Part shown: positions 8,770 to 20,118 of the stretch, piece by piece
How the letters are laid out: each line of letters begins with the position of its first letter
Numbering within the stretch: position 1 is the stretch's first letter
Source: CAVTYH01 sp963773875
GTDB taxonomy: Bacteria; Planctomycetota; Planctomycetia; Pirellulales; JADZDJ01
Direction of reading: 5' to 3'
Assembly: GCA_963773875.1 (NCBI GenBank)
Contig: CAVZCV010000021.1
Location: forward strand, 248,001-312,000
DNA: 64,000 bases
The notes under the pieces: model-generated
What the model saw: the letters and a program-made list of their open reading frames with translations, nothing else
Database searches by the model: none
What the model was told of the DNA's origin: nothing
Position numbers and translations under genes: made by a program

Positions 8770-9066
8770 ATGCCGCGGCGGCCGGAAAGTTCGTCGGCCT
8801 CGGAGCCGCCTCCGAAATCGATTTGGTCAGTGCTCATCGCAGGTTTAGTCAGCCTGCTTTTGTTCGTTGGGCTGACATTGCTAGCGGCGCCGGTATTTGG
8901 CGTCATGCTGTGCGTTATCGCCGTGATTGGGCTCTTTTGCACGGTGGCGATGGGCCATTACATTTTCTGGGGTCGGTGGCTGGGCGATGCCATTCGCCGT
9001 GAAGTTGAAGAAGAAGAGCAACACCGGCGCGATTTTGAATCGCGAGCGCAAGAGCCGCGGTCATGA
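8770..9066 (+). CDS. Small two-helix membrane protein, 98 aa
   Basis: Unknown function. From the ATG at 8770, preceded by a GAAAGG ribosome-binding-like sequence, the product has a Pro/Ser-rich N-terminus, two adjacent hydrophobic helices (about residues 20-40 and 43-62: VLIAGLVSLLLFVGLTL, then VMLCVIAVIGLFCTVAMG), and a charged tail rich in Glu and Arg (AIRREVEEEEQHRRDFES). A GTG at 8731, ten bases after the mqnD-like stop, would add 13 residues and remains possible. The small gap suggests co-transcription with the mqnD-like gene. It ends convergently against the thioredoxin-fold gene. Confidence 0.65.
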   Translation: MPRRPESSSASEPPPKSIWSVLIAGLVSLLLFVGLTLLAAPVFGVMLCVIAVIGLFCTVAMGHYIFWGRWLGDAIRREVEEEEQHRRDFESRAQEPRS

Positions 9067-9073
9067 TCTGAAT

Positions 9074-9663
9074 TCAGACTTTGACGTGGCCATAATAATC
9101 TGGCTCATTGCCAACCTTCCATTTGATATTGCAGCCGATGCTGGGTCGCTGCGGCTCGGGAACCGGCTTGCTAGCCAGGACCGCCTCGAGCGCGCGCGCA
9201 AATCGCGACCGGTAACGGGTATGCCTGAATCGGGCCGGCTGTCGTCCATCTGTCCGCGATAAACTAGCTTGCGGTCTTTGTCGAACAGAAAGAAATCTGG
9301 CGTACATGCCGCTTTATAGCTTTTCGCGACTTCCTGGGCATCGTCGTACAAGTATGGAAACGTGTAACCGCGGTTTTCCGCTTCATGCACCATTTGCTCG
9401 GGCGAATCGCCAGGGTGGGTCGAGGCATCGTTTGAGTTGATGGCGACGACCGCCACGCCTTTCCCCTGATAGTATTGAGCTAGCTGTGCGAACGCCGGGG
9501 CCACGTGCTTCACGAATGGGCAATGATTGCATATGAACGCCACCAGCAGTGCCTGCGATGAGCGAAAATCGTCGATGGAAACCATTCGGCCATCGACATT
9601 CGGCAGGTGAAAATAAGGGGCTTTTGTGCCAAGTGGCAACATCGTGCTGGGAGTGCGAGCCAT
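9074..9663 (-). CDS. AhpC/TSA-type thioredoxin-fold protein (one frame break)
   Basis: Peroxiredoxin-like/thioredoxin-family protein of about 195 residues. The ATG at 9663 has an AGGAA ribosome binding site and gives MARTPSTMLPLG. The redox region is FICNHCPFVKH (Cys-x-x-Cys), followed by VVAINSND, FPYLYDDAQEVAK and TPDFFLFD. The family's conserved C-terminus (QRPSIGCNIKWK...GN) is present but in another frame. The break falls in the CGCGCGCG run near 9190-9200, after GRDLRA. Without correction the frame would run on to 9061. A one-base error in the CG run restores a standard protein, so this is probably a functional gene; the in vivo substrate is unknown. Confidence 0.8.
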
Positions 9664-10012
9664 GAGAAATTCCTGCGTGGGGTTTGATTGGTTTCGAATC
9701 AGGTATTCCGCTTGCGGCCTGGCGAGTATGGCTATTGAATTCAAAATGCTGAGCCAAACGTCTGTTATTTCGAATGTCAATTCTACCGGGTAGCACGGCT
9801 ATAGCCAGGCGCTCCCGTTGACGCAACTTGCCGGGATTGCCAGAATCTACTCAGCGACCGCTATTGGACTCTATCTGGGCGGAGTGGGAAGACGGTCGCA
9901 TAATTCGCGAACACTAAATCGGCACTCATCGCCGAATGCATCGTACACCTCGGATTGTGGGAAACGGGCGGCTTGCCTCGGATCCGTGGTGTGCGGCAAG
10001 GACAGCGCCAAT
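9664..10012. other. Intergenic region between divergent genes, 349 bp
   Basis: Lies between the starts of the thioredoxin-fold gene and the DUF3857 gene, so it should hold both promoters; no clear -35/-10 pair was assigned. A weak relative of the CACTGGC repeat (GGGTAGCACGGCTATAGCC) is at about 9788-9806. The frame of the following gene is open from 9818, but that extension has no domain. Confidence 0.5.
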
Positions 10013-13000
10013 ATGGCGATTCGATCTCGATCCTCTTCGCTCCGGCGACACTTCGCATGGACGCTTGTCACCGTCGCGTCGATCGGAATTGTATCGGTTG
10101 TTTCAATGGCGATTTACCGCCATTCCAAAAAGGCAGAAGTAGCGCCTGAGGTTGCAGTTCAGCCGGCGGCGGCCAATGGCGACTCGGCTGGAAAAATCAC
10201 AGAGCAAACCGCAGCAGCCAGCACAGATGTGCGCGGAACTATTTCAGGCGCGAAGCTAGCAGGCGATTTTCATTCCGCCAAATTCGGATATAAGATTTCG
10301 CTTGATGGCTTGCCGTGGACACGATGGGAAGATCTCGCGCAAGTCTTGCCTGAGGCCGAATGGGGAGCACTGCTTGATGGTTACGGACGCTTCCTCATTG
10401 TTCCAGTGGTGCTCGGCGAATTAGATCCCCGACCCGAGGCGCTCGATCATGCGTTGCTGGCGCGGCTGGGCATAGCATATCCCAGCGATCAACTGAGCGA
10501 CTTTCAATCGATTGATCGACAAGGCGTTGCCGGGCATGCGTTTCAGTTGACGCGCGATGTCTCCGGCGCAGAGAACGACTATCGCATATGGGTTTTGCGA
10601 CGAGGGGAACTCGCCTATCTGGTCGCGGCGTGGATGGATCGCTCGGTTCCTGCAGCCGCGGGCGTCGATGTGAGTGTTCTTAGTGAAGCGATGAATCGGC
10701 TCAGCTTCGATGTTGATGCGTCGACGCCGCCGATTGCCGAAGCGCTGAACACGGCGCAGCGGCAGGCGCATGGCAACATCTACAACGATCTCGGTTTGGC
10801 CGACTTCAATTCGCGTGACTTTTCCAGTGCGATCGATTGCTTCCGCAGTGCTTTCCAGTTGCAGCCAAACGACCCGGCGATTCTTACGAATTTACTCAAT
10901 GCCCATATCGAGCTGAAGCAATTTCAACAAGCGCTAGCGGAACTTGAGCCACATTTGAATCGCTTTCCGAATCAACCGGATCTTTGGGCTGGCCGCGCCT
11001 ATTTGCTCGCCGAGTTGGGGCAAACCGATGCCGCTGCCACCGCTTACGCAAACCTTTTTGCTTCCGGCTACTTTGCGGAAGCCCCGTTCACGCAGTACGT
11101 ATCGCTGCTGGCAGAAAATGATCGCGGCGACGAAGCGATTGCAGCCATCGACCGGTCTTTGCAGCAGAGAGATTCATTCGCGCTGCGCCGTCTTCAGGCA
11201 TCGTTATTTCGGCAACGGGGCGAAAACGAACGGGCGCTCGCAATTCTGACCCGTTTGGCACAAAACCGACCGTTCAATGCGGAACTGGCTTACGATCTGG
11301 CGGAAACGTCGCTGGCGATGAATCGTCAGCCGGAGGCTCTCGAAATTTGTCGAGAGCTCATCGAACACCGTTACGACACGGCCCACACTTACTTGCTTGA
11401 GGCTCGTGCGTTATACGCGAATAAGTGGTACGCCCAAGCAAAAACAGCGCTGGAAGCCGCGCTGAAGCGCGAGCCGACCAATAAAGATGCCCAAGATCTG
11501 CTTCAAGTCGTGGGCAATATGCTGGGCGAGGGGAACAATGCCAGTATCCAAGAACCGATTGATCCTGTGGAGCTGCCAAAACAACTTACGGATCAAAGCA
11601 AATGGACAGAATCTGACAAATCTGCACCGACCGGCTTGCATGAATTCGGTGCGTTTTACACCGCACACAAGGTCGCCATCAAATTCGAGCCCGGCAAGGA
11701 ATTCAAACAGAGCGATTACCGGACGATTCGAATTGCCGATGCATCCGGAATCGAGCGATTCGGTACGATTCAAATTCCATTCGATCCGCTCGCGGAGCAG
11801 GTGTATGTCAATCGCCTGCGCGTCACCGATGCCAAGGGGGAAGAAGTCACGCTTGGAAAGGTGTCCGATTTTTACGTCATCGACGGTGCTCGGGCGGATA
11901 TCCCAACGAATGGAAAAGTTCTGAACATTCCGGTCCCCGGATTGCAGACAGGCAGCACGATTGAACTGCTGGTCACGCGGCGCGATCTTGTTCCGCCCAA
12001 CGAGTTTCCGTACATCGCTCACGTGTTTTCGTCGGAAGTGCCAGTCGTATCCGCTGCACTATATGTGGCGGCGGAGCGGTCATCTATTCACTTTGACGCA
12101 ACTACCGATGTGCATCAAGAAGATGTCGACGGCGGCCTGGCATGGTCCATCGCTTATCCGCAGGTTTTTCGGCGTGAGCCGCTGCAACCCTCCCGAGCGA
12201 CTTTTTTGCCTCGCATAACGCTATGCTCTTCAGAAACAACGTGGGAGCAGTTGGCGAAGGGTTATCTGGTGTCGATCGCCGATCGAACGATACCGGATGC
12301 GTCGGTCGAGGCTTTAGCAAAACAATTGACCGATGGCCTTGCGGACGACGAAGCTCGCACCATCAAGCTCGTTCAATACGTGCAAGATCGACTGAATTAC
12401 AAGGCGGTAGAATTTGGCCGCCACGCGCGGGTACCCACTGCTGCTGCCGCGGTAATGAAAGCCAAATACGGCGACTGCAAAGATCATTCGCTTTTGCTGA
12501 TTGAATTGCTGCAGGCCTGCGGCATTAAAGCCGATTTCGCGCTCGCAAACTTGGACGCGCCGATTGATCCCAAGTTACCCTCGCTCGACCAGTTCAATCA
12601 CATGCTCGTGTATGTGCCAGGTTTTCGCGGCGGCAAGTTCTTCGATTGCACCGATAAGGATTCTGATCTAATTGGCATCGATTGCCCACTGGATTTGGGC
12701 GGCGCCAAAGCACTCGTGCTGGACGCCGCCAATCCAAGATTGATCGATTTGCCACAGTACGGCCCATCGAGCAGCCGCATTAAAGCCGATCGCCATGTGA
12801 CAGTCGTGAATAATGTCGATGCCGCGGTCGATGAGACGGTCATAGTGACGGGATATCACGCGAGTTTTCTGCGCGGTATGTTCCGTGGCGTTGCCGTGGC
12901 CGATCGCGCCACGACGTTGCAAAAGGAACTTGCCCCCATGGGCGGGGCGATCCAAGTCCAATCGCTTAAAATTGAGAATTTGGAGGACCGCGATAAGCCT

Positions 13001-13414
13001 TTGATCTTCAATGCCAGTTATTTGGTGCGCGGCCGTTTCCAGCCAGCGGACAGATCGCTCGTCGGCCAGGTGCCGGCACTGTGGGAGCAAATGTATTTGG
13101 ATGTTCCGCCCGTGCCCAAGCGGCGGACGCCGTTTGAAATAGAGTACCCGCTGGACTTCGCTAGCACGGTCGAATTCTCGGCCCCGGAAGGTTTTGCGAT
13201 TGCCGATCTTACACCGCTCAATCGCGGCGGCCAAACGCCGTATTGCAATTGGAAAGTTTCTGCGACGGCTAAGCGCGATCGTCTCAAGATCGACTACGAA
13301 CTCCATCTCCAATCAGGTCAGTACCAAACCAGTCAGTATTCCGAATACGGAGAGGAGCTTAGCCATGCAATCGCGGCGCTCTCGCAAAATGTGGTTTTGA
13401 AACGTGCGAAATAG
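10013..13414 (+). CDS. Membrane-anchored TPR / DUF3857 / transglutaminase-like protein
   Basis: A 1,133-residue protein, intact in frame. From the ATG at 10013 (AAGGA about ten bases upstream) it has a basic N-terminus and one membrane or signal-anchor helix (about residues 14-35), then a domain of unknown type. TPR repeats follow at about 253-500, a DUF3857 domain at about 543-672 and a transglutaminase-like core at about 797-880. The catalytic triad is intact: Cys822 in AKYGDCKDHSLLL, His863 in QFNHMLVY and Asp878 in FFDCTD. Proteins of this architecture are usually exported and uncharacterised; peptide cleavage or cross-linking is the plausible chemistry, by family only. It starts a run of three co-oriented TPR-rich genes. 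The GTG/ATG starts before 10013 add no recognisable sequence. Confidence 0.85.
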   Translation: MAIRSRSSSLRRHFAWTLVTVASIGIVSVVSMAIYRHSKKAEVAPEVAVQPAAANGDSAGKITEQTAAASTDVRGTISGAKLAGDFHSAKFGYKISLDGLPWTRWEDLAQVLPEAEWGALLDGYGRFLIVPVVLGELDPRPEALDHALLARLGIAYPSDQLSDFQSIDRQGVAGHAFQLTRDVSGAENDYRIWVLRRGELAYLVAAWMDRSVPAAAGVDVSVLSEAMNRLSFDVDASTPPIAEALNTAQRQAHGNIYNDLGLADFNSRDFSSAIDCFRSAFQLQPNDPAILTNLLNAHIELKQFQQALAELEPHLNRFPNQPDLWAGRAYLLAELGQTDAAATAYANLFASGYFAEAPFTQYVSLLAENDRGDEAIAAIDRSLQQRDSFALRRLQASLFRQRGENERALAILTRLAQNRPFNAELAYDLAETSLAMNRQPEALEICRELIEHRYDTAHTYLLEARALYANKWYAQAKTALEAALKREPTNKDAQDLLQVVGNMLGEGNNASIQEPIDPVELPKQLTDQSKWTESDKSAPTGLHEFGAFYTAHKVAIKFEPGKEFKQSDYRTIRIADASGIERFGTIQIPFDPLAEQVYVNRLRVTDAKGEEVTLGKVSDFYVIDGARADIPTNGKVLNIPVPGLQTGSTIELLVTRRDLVPPNEFPYIAHVFSSEVPVVSAALYVAAERSSIHFDATTDVHQEDVDGGLAWSIAYPQVFRREPLQPSRATFLPRITLCSSETTWEQLAKGYLVSIADRTIPDASVEALAKQLTDGLADDEARTIKLVQYVQDRLNYKAVEFGRHARVPTAAAAVMKAKYGDCKDHSLLLIELLQACGIKADFALANLDAPIDPKLPSLDQFNHMLVYVPGFRGGKFFDCTDKDSDLIGIDCPLDLGGAKALVLDAANPRLIDLPQYGPSSSRIKADRHVTVVNNVDAAVDETVIVTGYHASFLRGMFRGVAVADRATTLQKELAPMGGAIQVQSLKIENLEDRDKPLIFNASYLVRGRFQPADRSLVGQVPALWEQMYLDVPPVPKRRTPFEIEYPLDFASTVEFSAPEGFAIADLTPLNRGGQTPYCNWKVSATAKRDRLKIDYELHLQSGQYQTSQYSEYGEELSHAIAALSQNVVLKRAK

Positions 13415-13459
13415 CGGTATGCTATCGGGAATTCATCCCTTTGAATTCACGAGACAACG

Positions 13460-14807
13460 ATGCTTTCACAACTTGCTGTTTGTCTAGCCGTTTTGAGTGG
13501 CGATGCTGCCGCGCCAGCGAATGCACCCGTGGCGGCGCCGAAGTTTAGTGTCGGCAGTCGAGTGGTCGTCGTCCACGAAACGCCGCTGCGGGTCGACGAT
13601 CGCGCCGTCAAGCAACTGCCGCCTGGAACCACGCTGACCGTTGAGGAAACCCAGGACGGATATCTGGGCGTCACAGCCGGACGCCAGGGATGGGTCGATG
13701 AAAACGACGTTGTGGCACGCGAAAAATCGCTCGGGCCGCTAAGCGATTTGGTGACGAGCGATCCAGATAATGTCGATCTGCGTCAAGCGCGAGCGAGCAT
13801 TGCCGTATCACAGAAAAAATGGGATACGGCGCTTGAGGATTATTCCGCGCTATTGCGGCTGGAGCCCGAGGAAGTGCAGCACTATCTGGATCGCGCCGGC
13901 GCTGCGCGTTGCCAGGCTCGATTGGGATGCCGCTTTCAAAGACTACGACGAAGCGGTGCGGCGCTCAAAAGATTCCAGCGAAGCACTCATGCTCCGCGGC
14001 TCCGCCTGGGGCCAAAAGGGGGAAGCCGAGAAGTCCATTGCCGATTTTGATGCGGCCCTCAAGAACGAGGAAGACAATGCCTCTAAAGCCGAAATCCTCC
14101 GTCGGCGTGGCGACGTTTATGCCAGCCAGCACAATTTTGAAAAGGCGATGGCCGATTTCGGCGAAGCGTTGCGCCTGAATGTCAGCGATTCATCGATCTT
14201 TTTTTCGCGAGCCGGCGCGAACGTCGCGGCCGGCAATCTTAACGCAGCTATTACCGATTACTCGGCCGTCTTGTATCTCGACAAAGAAAATGCCGTCGCT
14301 TATGCCGCGCGAGGCGACGTGTTCCGCCGTAAACAAGATTTCGACAACGCCCAGTACAATTTCGATCGGGCGCTCAAGATCGATCCCACATGTGAAGAAG
14401 CGTGGAATGCTCTGGCGATGTTACATCAAATGCAAGGCAAATTTGATAAAGCCTTGGAAGACTACGAAACGCTGCTCAAGGACGATCCGGAGGATCAATT
14501 AGCTCATAACAACTTGGCTTGGATGCTGGCAACATCGACCGAAAATTCCGCCCGCAACGGCCGCCAGGCGGTCGAGCACGCCAAGAAAGCTGTCGAACTG
14601 TCCGAAAACAAATTGCCATGGATCATCGACACCCTGGCCGCTGCCTATGCGGAAGCGGGGGATTTCGATAAGGCCGTTGAGACCCAAAAGCGGGCCATCG
14701 AGCTGACAACCGATTCCAAACAACGGGACGACTTGCGCACTCGGCTTGATCTCTACGAGCAACACAAGCCATACCGCGAAAAACCAGGCGAAGAACACGC
14801 CGACTAA
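13460..14807 (+). CDS. SH3-TPR repeat protein (one frame break)
   Basis: Begins 45 bp after the DUF3857 gene. The first frame (from the ATG at 13460) encodes a signal-peptide-like start (MLSQLAVCLAVLSGDAAA), an SH3b-like domain at about residues 30-75 (VGSRVVVVHETPLR...GWVDENDVV), and the first TPR (WDTALEDYSALLRLEP). Around 13900-13920 the coding sense moves to another frame, which continues with at least six TPRs (DWDAAFKDYDEAVRR; FEKAMADFGEALRL; FDNAQYNFDRALKI; FDKALEDYETLL) to the stop at 14805-14807. One extra base near 13903-13910 explains the shift. The corrected product is about 449 residues. TPR proteins bind partners; the partner is unknown, but the flanking TPR genes suggest a shared envelope role. 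Confidence 0.8.
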
Positions 14808-14939
14808 CTGGACGGCGCTCGTCTGTTTCCTTGAATCCGGGCCGCTTGGCCGTTACGCTAGAGAGACGGCTTTTTTGCTGCTGCGCTTGGACTGCGCACT
14901 GCCGCCGAACGGCCTCTTTCCCGCTCTCGACCCCGCTGC

Positions 14940-17900
14940 ATGTCGCACACGTTTCACCGCTATCGAATCGGCGATGAGCCGGTGGCCGGTTATCGGCTAA
15001 CCGACCATTTGGGCGCCGGCGGTTTCGGCGAAGTTTGGAAAGCAAACGCGCCGGGCGGAACAGAAGTTGCGCTCAAAATCATCGACCTCACCGGGCAGCA
15101 AGGCGTGCAAGAATTCACCTCGCTGCGGGTGGTGAAAAAGGTTCGGCATCCAAATCTCATTTCGCTGCAAGCGTTTTGGATGAAGGACGAGGCGGGCCAG
15201 ATTGTCGACGAAGTCGGTCAGGCTTCGGCGGGTGCGCCCAACGCAAACGTGCCGAATCCGGCGGCAGATTCAAGCATCGATCCGAAGCGGCAAACACAGT
15301 CTGGCGGAATTGCAGCGACGGCGTTCTTCGTCAAGCCAGTCGAACTCATCATCGCCATGCAATTAGGCTCGATGAGTCTGCACAAGCGGTTGGAAGATTG
15401 CCGAGAGCAAGGATTACCGGGTATTCCGGTTGCCGAACTGCTCGAGTATTTGGAGCAAGCAGCCCGCGGCATCGACTTTTTGAATAAGCCGATTCACGAC
15501 CTCGGCAAAGGCCCCGTGCCAATTGTGCACGGCGATGTGAAACCGCACAACATTCTCGTCGTAGGCGATGCGGCGGTGGTTTGCGATTTTGGTTTGGCCC
15601 GCGCCGTCGAGACGCTGCGCAAAACTTCGATGGCGCCAGTCACCGTGGCATACGCTGCGCCGGAAAGCTTCAAAGGCAAGGTGACGCCGACGAGCGATCA
15701 ATATTCACTGGCGATTACTTATGCTGAATTGCGCACCGGTCGGCTGCCGTTTGACGAGACCATGACGCCGTATCAGGTCATGGAAGCTCACGTCACGCGG
15801 AATCTCGATTTCACTCGGCTGCCCGACCCGGAACGCGCCGTCGTCGTGCGAGCCACGGAATCGGATCCGGATGCTCGCTGGCCATCATCTCGCGACATGA
15901 TTCTGGCGCTAAGACGTGCGGTCGCCGAGACCGGAGAGCTGCCTTTGCGGCCTGGCGAAGCAGCGTATACGGGCGGTCCAACGCCGACGCATTCGATCAC
16001 TGCCAGGCCGAAAACTCGCGACACCGATTTGCCGACGCGGTACCCAGTTGATCCGCACAAGGAAACGATGCATCCTGGCGGCCACACGCCGTCGGAAGTG
16101 TTTTCATTGCAAACCGATGTATCGCCGCGAGTGCCGGCCCGGCCCGGCGACTCGCTGGCGGAAACGGCGATGCACGCGCCAATGGTTCCGGCGCCGGCAA
16201 AGAAATCGAAAGTCGGCTTGATTGTGGCGATTGCTGCAGCGATTGTGGTTCTTGCCGGCATCGTCATCGTGCCGAAGCTGCTTGAAAAGACCGCAGCTAG
16301 TTCCGTCGGCGCGGGCAATGTCGCCGGCGGCAAGGGTGTTGAAGCCAACGAGCCGCCGTCGAGCGATCCGAATGTGCAATATATTCGCATCGTTCAGGGC
16401 AAGATTAATAACGGCGATTTCAATCTCGCGATTCAGGAATTAAACAAAGCTCCCAGCGCATTGCCGCCATTTGAAAAAGAAGCACTGCAAAAGCGACTCA
16501 AGGAAGCGTTCCTGAAATCCATCGACTCGCGAGTACAAAGCCAATCGTTCGAGCGTGCCTTCGACGATTTGAACGATGCCAAAAGTGGCATCGGCCTGAC
16601 CGATGCGGATAAAAAGGAGGCCGGAGAAAAGATCCGCACCGCCTGGCTCGCGCAGGCTAACGACGAACTCGCGAACGACCAGGCAGCAGCGTCGGCCGAC
16701 ACCGCAAGCAGTTTGCTGAAGCGATTTGCTGGTGATCGCGACGGACAAATTATGTTGGCACGCGCTCATTTGCGAATGCGTGATTTGCCCGCTGTGAAAG
16801 CAGATTTGGAGAAGGTCGGCGCGGCATCCAAGCTGCCGCCGGAATATCAACCGCTCGTATCGGCCCTGGCTCTGCTCGCGGATGGCAGCGCGGCGAAGTC
16901 GCCTGAAGATTGGTCAAAGCTCGTCGACGGATTCATGAGTTTCGCCAACTTGGAAAAGAGCGCACCGCCGCCGGCAAACCTTGCGCTGAATTCGTATGAG
17001 CGCGAACAAATGGCGCTGTTGCGTGGCAAGTTGACCGATAATCTGCGGCCAATCCTGGACACCCTGCCGGCCGATCAGCGCAAAGCACTCGTCGATAAGC
17101 TCGAGCAGATTGGCGGTAATGCCGAGCTGCAAATGGTGAAAGTGCGGACGGCTCTCGAAGAAAAACATTTTGACGAAGCGCGGTCGCTGTTGGCTGCAGC
17201 CGCCGCGAAATTGCCGGCCGATGCTGCCGATTTGAAAGCCCAAGCCGACGCCATGGCGGCGCTAATTGCCCTGCGCGACCCCGCCACGAAAGCGGAAGCG
17301 GCAGTGAAAGCGATCGGCGACGCCACGAAGCTGCTGGCCAGCTTGACACCGATGATGCGCAGCGATCTTTCGGCCGCGGCATCGGCGTTCGCCCTGAATT
17401 CCAGCCCGGCCGCTTTGCCGGCGGCGATTGAAATGGTTAGTCGCACTCGCGATCTCGACCCAGGGGAAGCCGCGACCATTCAACTGGCCCACTTGCTATC
17501 GGCCCAAATCGCACTGCGCGCGGCAGATCAAAAACCGCCAACGAAAGAAGAACTGCCAAAACTCATTCAAGATTGCGAATTAATCGAGCAGCCAGGCCTC
17601 AGCAACGGCACCGTCGATGCCTTCCATGCAGAGTGCCTGTTGGCGCAAGATTCGCGCGATCGACAAACACTGCTGTCGCTGGTCGAGCATGCCAAGCCGG
17701 TGGATGGATACACGCAGCTGGTACAGGCCCGAGTTTGGCGAACCCTGCCTCAACCGGACTGGACTAAGATCGCCGAGGCAGTTAGGACCGCTTATGCCGG
17801 AGAGCCTTCGAAGTATCCGCCAATTCTAGTTGCGCAATTTCGTCGTGCTTCCGCGGCGAAATTGTTGATCGAAGCAGCAGCCAGAAAGCGAAATCCGGCG

Positions 17901-20096
17901 CCATCGACAGCGGCCTCCGTGCTGGGCAATCCATTTCCGGATGCCGCGGCCGCAGATGCCGCGTTTCAATGGCTCCAATTGGCGGCCGCTCTGACGGGCG
18001 ACATCGAGACACTCGATCTCAAAGGCAACAAGCGCGACCTCTGGGTGAATCTGGCGCTCGCCGCAGCCTGGAAGCCAAAACCAGCGGATCAAATCGCACA
18101 CAACCAAAGCACGCGATTGGCCGAGCACCCGGATGCTAATTTGGATGGCGATTTTTATCCGATTTTGCTCGTCGCCTTTAAGAATCGCGGTGCTTCGCCC
18201 GCCGATCAATGGCCGGCAATTCAATCGGCCCAGGGGATTGTCGAACAGTTTCAAAAACAATTTCCCGTCGCCGATCCGCAGGCCCTGACAATCTATAACG
18301 AGGTGCTGAAGCCGGCGATTGATTTGGCGGATGCTCAAGCCAATTCAAAATCGCCGCATGCTGGGCTCGATAAGTTCTATGCAGTGGCTGCCGATTTCAT
18401 CAATCATTATCAACAGGCCAAATGGCCGTTTCCGGATAAACAGCGTGAGATCGAGAAGCTGCTGACTGCAGCAATCAAATTAAATCCGAAAGTGCCGAAA
18501 CATTTCACTTCGCGCGGGGTGGCACGGATTTCTCAAGTGCCGCCGAATATCGAGGGCGCGCTGGCGGATGCCGCGGATGCCAAGAAGCTCGACGCCAATT
18601 TGCCGGCGGCGTACGCCCTGGAAGGGCACGGCCTGATTTATCGATCACGCCAGGAGCCGACGCGCGAAAGCCGACTCGCCGATCTCGCCCAAGCGCTGGC
18701 CAGTTGCAAAGCAGCGGTCGATAAATCAAAAGCCGGCGATGATCAACGGGCTATGCATTTGCTCTATCTGAGCATGGCGCTGTTGGAAAAGGCGAATTGC
18801 GATAACGATCCGAAAGTGAAAAAAGAGCTGCTCGATCAATCGGTCGTGTATGCCCAGCAGGCAGTGGAATTGGAAAAGGATAAAGCCTATCCCGATTACG
18901 CTTGGACCGCGCTTGCGAACGCACTCGAGGATGTGGCCTGGATTGTGGGTGAGGATCCGGAGAAAAATTATTTGGCGGCCATCGACGCTTTTGGAAACGC
19001 GATTGCCAGCAATCCATCGGCCCCCGATCCACTCATTGGTCGGGCCCGGTGCTATTATAAGGCGATCGCCGATTCGAAGCTGGACCCAAAATTCTTGGGG
19101 CGGACGAGCGAGGAAGCCATGCAATCGGCCATCGCCGATTTGCAGCAAGCCAAGCTGTTGCGGCCCGACTTCGTCGAGCCAAATTTGTGGATCGGTAAGG
19201 CGAACCAGCAACTTGGCAAATTCGCCGAAGCTGATGATGCGCTGGCCGAAGCCGTCAAATTGGCCGAGGCTCAAAAACTCCCGGAGCAGGCGCTGTATCT
19301 CGTCGAATGGACCCGAAATGCTGCGATGAATTCCGCGCTGGTAGCCGATGAGCGCGGAAATACGGTGCGTGAGCGTGCCAAGAAATTGAAGACCGCACCA
19401 AGTCTGGGTGGATCTTCGAACGTTAAGCAAGCGGCTCTGCTCATTGGCGATAGTTTGCTTGCCGAGAAAAAAACTGCCGACGCAATCAAGGAATACGATG
19501 CTGGATTATCGGAGATCGACAAGGCCGATGCGACGAAACCGCTTGATCCCAATAAGTCAGATGGCTCCGATGCAAGTTTGCTGTTGTCGCGAGAGGCGGC
19601 AGCAGCTTCAGCCTGCCGGATGCGGATTGGAATCAAACTGCGCTCGACGGTTTGATGAAAGATGCGATTCGCGTCTCGCAACTAAAGCCCGGTCCTCGAT
19701 TGGAAGCCGCTGCCTATTGGTACGCAGCGAATGCGAAGTCACAGAGCGCATTTTCAACCTCACCTACCTTTACGGCCGCAAAGAAACAGGAATATCGCAA
19801 GGCTGCAATTGATGATGTACGCAAAGCGATCGATCTCGCGCCCAATCGATCCAACGAGTTACTTATGGCGTCGCGACCGGCGCAAAATGGCTTAGGGATC
19901 GAAGCACAGTTGACGCCAGGCGACTGCCAAGGCGGATGCACTTAAGCCGCTGGCCGCTGAGGCGCAGAAGTGGATCGATGACGCCATCGAGATGGCCGGA
20001 AAACGGCCGGATTTGGCCAGCCAATTGCCGATGCTGCAGCGCGTGCAACAAGATCTGGACGGCGTGCTGTCGGGCAAAGGAGTGCCCCGAACCTAG
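14940..20096 (+). CDS. Ser/Thr protein kinase with transmembrane segment and long TPR-rich tail (two frame breaks near 3' end)
   Basis: The ATG at 14940 opens a Hanks-type kinase: glycine loop LGAGGFGEVWKA (24-34), Lys46 in VALKII, catalytic loop HGDVKPHN (about 197-204; Gly replaces the usual Arg, as is common in planctomycete kinases), CDFGLAR, and APESFKG. After a Pro/Thr-rich linker comes one membrane helix near residues 423-446, then about 1,250 residues of alpha-helical solenoid with TPR units, presumed periplasmic. The first frame stops at 19655, but the coding sense continues: SLPDADWNQTALDGL after a shift near 19605-19612, and KADALKPLAAEAQKW after a shift near 19912-19925, ending at the TAG at 20094-20096. 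The corrected length is about 1,718 residues. The tail probably senses or binds an envelope ligand (inference). Confidence 0.85.
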
Positions 20097-20118
20097 CGCC
20101 AAATCTACCGTCCTCCGC

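Noticed and set aside
9818..10012. Extended start of the DUF3857 gene
   Set aside because: The ATG at 10013 is followed by a basic region and membrane helix, as expected for this family; earlier residues are without pattern.
12668..13312. Minus-strand open frame of 214 codons inside the DUF3857 gene
   Set aside because: Shadow of the transglutaminase-domain coding strand.
18726..19430. Minus-strand open frame of 234 codons inside the kinase-TPR gene
   Set aside because: Shadow of an alpha-helical repeat region; no recognisable domain.
19605..20096. A separate small gene at 19652-19945 after the kinase
   Set aside because: Its product continues the TPR pattern of the kinase tail in register, so it belongs to the same locus.
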